Translations under genes and position numbers: made by a program
Shown: positions 21,087 through 27,504 of the stretch, piece by piece
How the letters are laid out: each line of letters begins with the position of its first letter
Numbering within the stretch: position 1 is the stretch's first letter
The notes under the pieces: model-generated
What the model saw: the letters and a program-made list of their open reading frames with translations, nothing else
Told to the model about the DNA's origin: nothing
Databases searched by the model: none
From: Nymphaea colorata
Taxonomy: Eukaryota > Streptophyta > Magnoliopsida > Nymphaeales > Nymphaeaceae
Assembly: GCF_008831285.2 (NCBI RefSeq)
Contig: NW_022204961.1
Coordinates: 1-27,504 of the forward strand
DNA length: 27,504 bases
Direction: 5' to 3'

Positions 21087-23989
21087 ACAAGTGAGATTAA
21101 ATGATTCATATGATCATGCATGCTTAATTGAATGTTTAACTTGTGTACATCTATATTAAATGATTAGTAGATCGAAATCACAAGTTGTATGAAAATGAAT
21201 GAGATCGAGTGATTCATTGGTGTCTATGTTACCTAATGTGTTTCACTTGTAATTTAATTGAATGTGCTTAACAAGTGAATTAGGTTAACAATAGGCACCA
21301 AATGAATCACTCAAATCTCATTCATTTCATGCAAGCCTGTGATTTCAATCTACTAAATCATTTAACATGGATATAACAATAAGTCAAGTACATTCAATAA
21401 AGTATGCGTGATCATATGAATCACTTAAATCTGACTCGTATTGGTACGACTATAGTGCACGATCTAAAGGATTGAAATTACAAGTTCGTATCAATACAAG
21501 TGCGATTTAAGTGATTCAAATGATCACACATACTAATTGAATGTGCTTAACTTATTGTTACATCCATGTTGCTTGATAAGTGAACTGAAATCACAAGTTT
21601 GTATGAAAATGAATGTGATTCGAGTGATTCATTTGGTGTCTTATAGTTAACCTAACGTGTTCACATGTTATTACATCCATGATCAATGATTAAATAATTA
21701 AAACTCACAAGTTTATATGATATAAAGGAACCTATGCATTAGTTGATCCTTCTAGTTTGTACGATAAGTTGAACATGTTGTTACATCTATAGTGATCGAT
21801 GCACAAGTTCACATCAATACGAGTGGATTAAGTGATCAATTGATCACGCATATTAATTGAATGTACTTAACTTGTTTACGTTATATTAAATGATTAGTAA
21901 ATTCAAATCATAGGTTTATATGAAATGAATGGATTCGAGTGATTCATTTGTGTCTTACAGTAACTAATGTTTCACTTGTTATTACATACATTGATCACTT
22001 ATGTTAATCGAGAGATTATGATCATTTACTTTTATACATTTATATTAATGAATGCTAACCATTTTACATACGTATAGAATGACTTAGTGCTGAAAAAAGA
22101 AGTCCGTTTGGAAATGAATGAGTCAAGTCACTATATTGTCCCTTATAGTTAATCTAATGTATTTCACTTGTTATTACATCTATAATGAATGATTAAATGG
22201 TTGAAATCACAAGTTATATGGATACAAATGGTTGAAGTCACTATATTGTACACGTGTAGTTAGTCCGATGAGTTGAATTGTTGTACATCTATAGGAACGT
22301 TCTAAAGGATTGAAATCACATGTTCGTACGAATACAAGTGAGATTTAAGTGATTCATATAATCATGCATACTTAATTGAATGTGTTAACTTGTTGTTACG
22401 TCTATAATAAATGATTAGTAGATTGAAATCACAAGTTGTGCGAAAATGAATGAATCGAGTGATTCATTGGTGTCTTGTAGTTAACCTATTGTTTCACTTG
22501 TATTACATCTTGATCAATGATTAAATGATAAAACTACAAGTTGTATGGATATAAAGGAACCTATGCATTAGTTGATCCCTTGTAGTTAGTTCAATAAGTG
22601 AACTAGTTCTTACATCTATGTGATCGATGTAAGGAATGAAATCACAAGTTCGTATCAATACGAGTGGATTTAAGTGATTCATTTATCACACATACGTAAT
22701 TGAATGTGCTTAACTTGTTTACGTCTATATTAAATGATTAGTAGATAAAATCATAGGTTGTATGAAAATGAATGATATTGGAGTGATTCATTGGTGTCTG
22801 TAAGTAACCTAATGTTTCACTGTTATACATATATTGATCACTTATATTAATTGAGAGATAAGTGATCATTTCACTGTTATTACATATAATTGATCACTTG
22901 TATTAATTGAATGTCGTGACCATTCTTACTTACGTATAGAATGACCTAGTGCTTGATACCAGAAGTTCGTTTGAATACATATAATGAATGATTAAATGAT
23001 TGAAATCACATGTTCATGTGGATACAAACGCGTGTAGTTAGTCCGATGAGTTGAATTTATGTTACAACTATAGTGCACGATCTAAATGATTGAAATCACA
23101 AGTTCGTATCAATACAAGTGCGATTTAAGTGATTCAAATGATCACACATACTTAATTGAATGTGCTTAACTTGTTGTTACATCCATATTGCTAGATTAAG
23201 TGAATTCAAATCACAAGTTGTGTGAAAATAAATGAGATTTGAGTGATTCATTTGGTGTCTTATAATTAACCTAATGTTTCACTCGTTATGACATCTATGA
23301 TCAACGATTAAACGATAAAAACTCACAAGTTATATGGATGTAAAGGAGACCTATGGATAGTTAGTTTGATCCCTTGTAGTTGTTCAATAAGTGAACATGT
23401 TGTTACATCTCATTCATTGTATCCATACGCACACTAAATCACTCGTCTCATACGATGAGATTAAGTGATTCATTGATCACGCATACTTAATGAATGTGCT
23501 TAACTTGTGTTACGTCTATATTAAATGATTAGTATATTGAAATCATAGGTTTGTATGAAATGAATGAGATTGAGTGATTCATTTGGTGTCTGTAGGTAAC
23601 CTAATATGTTCACTGTTATACATATATTTGATCACATATATTAATTGAGAGATTAAATGATCATTTCACTTGTTATTACATATATTGATCAATATATTAA
23701 TTGAGTGTGCGTAGCCATTGTTACATACGTATAGAATGACTTAGTGGCTGAAATAAGAAGTTCGTTGGAAATGAATGAGAGTCAGTCATAAGTTGGTCCC
23801 TTACAGTTAATCTAGTGTATTTCACTTGTTATACATCTATAATGAATGATTAAATGATGAAATCGCAAGTTCATATGGATACAAATGGATCTATGCATTA
23901 CTTTGAATGCGTGTAATTAGTCCGATGAGTTGAATTTTGTTACATCTATAGTGAACGATCTAAAGATGAAATCACGCGTTCGTACCAAT
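21087..23989. repeat. Higher-order unit 5 (2903 bp), many small losses
   Basis: Interior-type variants are retained, but many short runs are one base shorter. One 88-base segment is missing at about 21,231-21,247, between two copies of ACCTAATGTGTTTCACT. About 25 further bases are lost around 22,020-22,065. Confidence 0.95.
21271..21449 (-). repeat. Inverted satellite segment, unit 5
   Basis: Equivalent segment. Its inner left arm is altered because the neighbouring 88-base segment is missing just upstream. Confidence 0.9.
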
Positions 23990-26948
23990 ACAAGTGAGAT
24001 TTAAATGATTCATATGATCATGCATGCTAATTGAATGTGTTTAACTTGTTACATCTATATAAATGATTAGTAGATCGAAATCACAAGTTGTATGAAAATG
24101 AATGAGATTCGAGTGATTCATTGGTTCTTATGGTTACCTAATGTTTCACTAGTTTACATTATAATGATCTTAATACGGAGTCCTTAACAATGATTCATTG
24201 TGTCATATAGTTAACCTAATGTTTCACTTGTAATTAATTGAATGTGCTTAACAAGTGAATTAGGTTAACAATAGGCACCAAATGAATCACTCAAATCTCA
24301 TCATTTCATGCAAGCCTGTATTCAATCTACAAATCATTAACATGATATAACAATAAGTCAAGTACATTCAATAAAGTATGCTGATCATATGAATCACTTA
24401 AATCTGACTCGTATTGGTACGACTATAGTGCACGATCTAAAGGATTGAAATACAAGTTCGTATCAATACAAGTGCGATTAAGTGATTCAAATGATCACAC
24501 ATACTAATTGAATGTGCTTAACTTATTGTTACATCCATGTTGCTGATTAAGTGAACTGAAATCACAATTTGTATGAAAATGAATGTGATTCGAGTGATTC
24601 ATTGGTCTTATAGTTAACCTAACGTGTTCACATGTTATTACATCCATGATCAATGATTTAAATAATTAAAACTCACAAGTTATATGGATATAAAGGAGAC
24701 CTATGCATTAGTTTGATCCTTTCTAGTTGTACGATAAGTTGAACATGTTTACATCTATAGTGATCGATGCACAAGTTCACATCAATACGAGTGGATTAAG
24801 TGATTCAATTGATCACGCATATTAATTGAATGTACTTAACTTGTTGTACGTTATATTAAATGATTAGTAAATTCAAATCATAGGTTATATGAAAATGAAT
24901 GGATTCGAGTGATTCATTGGTGTCTTACAGTAACTTAATGTGTTCACTTGTATTACATACATTGATCACTATGTTAATCGAGAGATTATGTGATCATTTT
25001 ACTTGTCTTACATACATTGATAACTTATATTTAATTGAATGTGCGTAACCATTTGTACATACGTATAGAATGACTTAGTGGCTTGAAAAAAGAAGTCCGT
25101 TGGAAATGAATGAGATCAAGTCACTATATGTCCCTTATAGTTAATCTAATGTATTCACTTGTATTACATCTATAATGAATGATTAAATGGTTGAAATCAC
25201 AAGTTATATGATACAAATGGTGAAGTCACTATATTGTACACGTAGTAGTCCGATGAGTTGAATTTGTTACATCTATAGAACGTTCTAAAGGATGAAATCA
25301 CATGTTCGTACGAATACAAGTGAGATTAAGTGATTCATATAATCATGCATACTTAATGAATGTGTTAACTTGTGTTACGTCTATAATAAATGATTAGTAG
25401 ATTGAAATCACAAGTTGTGCGAAAATGAATGAGATTCGAGTGATTCATTGGTGTCTTGTAGTTAACCTATTGTTTCACTTGTTATTACATCTTGATCAAT
25501 GATTAAATGATTAAAACTTACAAGTTGTATGGATATAAAGGAGACCTATGCATTAGTTGATCCCTTGTAGTTAGTTCAATAAGTTGAACTAGTTCTTACA
25601 TCTATGTGATCGATGTAAGGAATTGAAATCACAATTCGTATCAATACGAGTGGATTTAAGTGATCATTTATCACACATACGTAATGAATTGCTTAACTTG
25701 TTACGTCTATATAAATGATTAGTAGATTAAAATCATAGGTTGTATGAAAATGAATGATATGGAGTGATCATTGTGTCTGTAAGTAACCTAATGTGTTTCA
25801 CTTTATACATATATTGATCACTTATATTAATGAGAGATTAAGTGATTCATTTCACTTGTATTACATATAATTGATCACTTGTATTAATTGAATGCGTGAC
25901 CATTTCTTACTTACGTATAGAATGACCTAGTGGCTTGATACCAGAAGTTCGTTTGGAATACATATAATGAATGATTTAAATGATTGAAATCACATGTTCA
26001 TGTGGATACAAACGCGTGTAGTTAGTCCGATGAGTTGAATTATTGTTACAACTATAGTGCACGATCTAAATGATTGAAATCACAAGTTCGTATCAATACA
26101 AGTGCGATTTAAGTGATTCAAATGATCACACATACTAATTGAATGTGCTTAACTTGTTGTACATCCATATGCTAGATTAAGTGAATTCAAATCACAAGTT
26201 GTGTGAAAATAAATGAGATTTGAGTGATTCATTGTGTCTATAATTAACCTAAGTGTTTCACTCGTTATGACATCTATGATCAACGATTTAAACGATAAAA
26301 ACTCACAAGTTTATATGGATGTAAAGGAGACCTATGATTAGTTAGTTTGATCCCTTGTAGTTTGTCAATAAGTTGAACATGTTGTACATCTCATTCATTT
26401 GTACCATACGCACACTAAATCACTCGTCTCATACGAGTGAGATTTAAGTGATTCATTGATCACGCATACTTAATGAATGCTTAACTTGTTGTTACGTCTA
26501 TTAAATGATTTAGTATATTGAAATCAAGTTGTATGGAAATGAATGAATTGAGTGATTCATTTGGTCTTAGGTAACCTAATATGTTTCACTTGTATACATA
26601 TATTGATCACATATATTAATTGAGAGATTAAATGATTCATTTCACTTGTTTACATATATTGATCAATATATTAATTGAGTGTGCGTACATTTGTACATAC
26701 TATAGACTTAGTGCTTGAAATAAGAGTTCGTGAAATGAATGAGAGTCAGGTCATAAGTGGTCCCTTACAGTTAATCTAGTGTATTTCACTTTATTACATC
26801 TATAATGAATATTAAATGATTGAATCGCAAGTTCATATGGAACAATGGATCTATGCATACTTTGAATGCGTGTAATTAGTCCGATGAGTTAATTGTTGTT
26901 ACATCTATAGTGAACGACTAAAGATTGAAATCACGCGTTCGTACCAAT
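23990..26948. repeat. Higher-order unit 6 (2959 bp), many small losses
   Basis: Same variants as unit 4, with small losses scattered at positions mostly different from those in unit 5. The 88-base segment missing in unit 5 is present here (24,121-24,232). Confidence 0.95.
24251..24422 (-). repeat. Inverted satellite segment, unit 6
   Basis: Equivalent segment, shortened by several single-base losses. Confidence 0.9.
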
Positions 26949-27504
26949 ACAAGTGAGATTAAATGATTCATATGATCATGCATGCTTAATTGAATTGTTA
27001 ACTTGTTGTTACATCTATATTAAATGATTAGTAGATCGAAATCACAAGTTGTATGAAAATGAATGAGATTCGAGTGATTCATTTGGTGTCTTATGGTTTA
27101 CCTAATGTGTTTCACTAGTTGTTACATTTAATGATTCTTAATACGGATGTCCTTAACAAGTGATTCATTTTGTCATATAGTTAACCTAATGTGTTTCACT
27201 TGTAATTTAATTGAATGTGCTTAACAAGTGAATTAGGTTAACAATAGGCACCAAATGAATCACTCAAATCTCATTCATTTTCATGCAAGCCTGTGATTTC
27301 AATCTACTAAATCATTTAACATGGATATAAAATAAGTCAAGTACATTCAATAAAGTATGCGTGTCATATGAATCACTTAAATCTGACTCGTATTGGTACG
27401 ACTATAGTGCACGATCTAAAGGATTGAAATTACAAGTTCGTATCAATACAAGTGCGATTTAAGTGATTCAAATGATCACACATACTTAATGAATGTGCTT
27501 AACT
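26949..27504. repeat. Higher-order unit 7, partial (556 bp)
   Basis: Cut by the window end, so the array continues. Small losses are fewer here than in units 5-6, notably over 27,061-27,300. Confidence 0.95.
27224..27401 (-). repeat. Inverted satellite segment, unit 7
   Basis: Equivalent segment in the partial last unit, close to consensus. Confidence 0.9.

Larger units (their letters stand above)
8576..27504. repeat. Higher-order satellite array, ~3.15 kb units of ~115 bp monomers
   Basis: The phase marker ACAAGTGAGATT(T)AAATG recurs at 8576, 11731, 14880, 18031, 21087, 23990 and 26949. Inside a unit, the core GTTAC/ATTAC is spaced mostly 113-116 bases apart (for example 9149, 9264, 9379; 10049, 10164, 10279, 10394, 10509). 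Three monomer types alternate. A precedes its core with TTAACTTGTT, B with TTTCACTTGTT and C with GTTGAA(C/T)-TGTT, so A-B-C forms a ~345 bp trimer. AAGGAGACCT marks three larger blocks per unit (9321, 10221, 11049). Each block has one irregular 61+49 base spacing pair in place of a monomer (cores 9595/9656/9705, 10509/10570/10619, 11342/11403/11451). The array is AT-rich, has no coding capacity (minus-strand frames of 67-84 codons simply recur with the repeat), and leaves the window at the right. A centromeric, pericentromeric or knob location is possible but not shown by sequence. Confidence 0.97.
20740..27504. other. Zone of deletion-only differences (suspected unpolished consensus)
   Basis: From about 20,740 runs are shortened throughout: ATGATTTAGTAG becomes ATGATTAGTAG, GAGTGGGATTTAAG becomes GAGTGGATTAAG, CAAGTTTGTATG becomes CAAGTTGTATG and TTGTTGTTAC becomes TTGTTAC. 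Insertions and new substitutions are rare, and the unit 4 variants are otherwise preserved. Units lose roughly 180-200 bases compared with units 1-3. The pattern matches homopolymer and short-repeat compression in long-read consensus. Confidence 0.7.

Noticed and set aside
20740-27504. A biological deletion-generating process acting on the satellite
   Set aside because: The abrupt onset, restriction to runs and short tandem motifs, and preserved substitutions favour a sequencing or consensus cause. Kept as a finding about data quality.

Overview
The window reads as plant nuclear DNA, most likely from a flowering plant. It holds broken non-LTR retrotransposon (LINE) copies whose ORF1 has the DUF4283 plus CCHC-knuckle layout of plant L1-type LINEs, small MITE-like and SINE-like remnants, AT-rich spacer, and a long complex satellite. 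I see no intact host gene, no rRNA or canonical tRNA gene, no CRISPR and no bacterial features. The species cannot be named from the sequence.

Layout. (1) Positions 1-2440 are mixed spacer: an open frame running in from the left edge (3-161), a degenerate LINE ORF1 piece (724-1197), and two short open frames meeting tail to tail near 2033 (one plus, one minus) that may be exon remnants. (2) Positions 2441-5455 hold one LINE copy on the plus strand: a GC-rich 5' leader with a ~101 bp tandem duplication, a broken ORF1 (2637-4339), and a broken ORF2 (4323-5434) with the endonuclease domain and the linker to the reverse transcriptase. It stops before the RT core, just after an AATAAA and a run of ten A. 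(3) Positions 5456-8575 are AT-rich spacer with a compound microsatellite, a hAT-like MITE candidate (6286-6703), a short GC-rich element, and a tRNA-like SINE candidate (~8085-8254).

(4) Positions 8576-27504, about 69% of the window, are one satellite array with no genes that continues past the right edge. It has at least four nested levels: ~115 bp monomers; A-B-C trimers of ~345 bp; blocks of ~0.83-0.90 kb; and a higher-order unit of ~3.15 kb, present as six copies plus a partial seventh. Every higher-order unit carries one ~180 bp segment in reversed orientation, so each contains a large imperfect palindrome. Units 1-2, next to the array edge, share diagnostic variants that units 3 onward lack.

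(5) From about 20,740 to the end the same units show frequent one- or two-base losses in short runs and short tandem motifs, almost no insertions and no matching rise in substitutions. Units shrink from ~3.15 to ~2.9-2.97 kb. This looks more like unpolished long-read consensus than biological decay.

The parts do not form a working pathway. The region is repeat-dominated heterochromatin-type DNA, and the palindrome-bearing higher-order satellite is the feature most worth following up.
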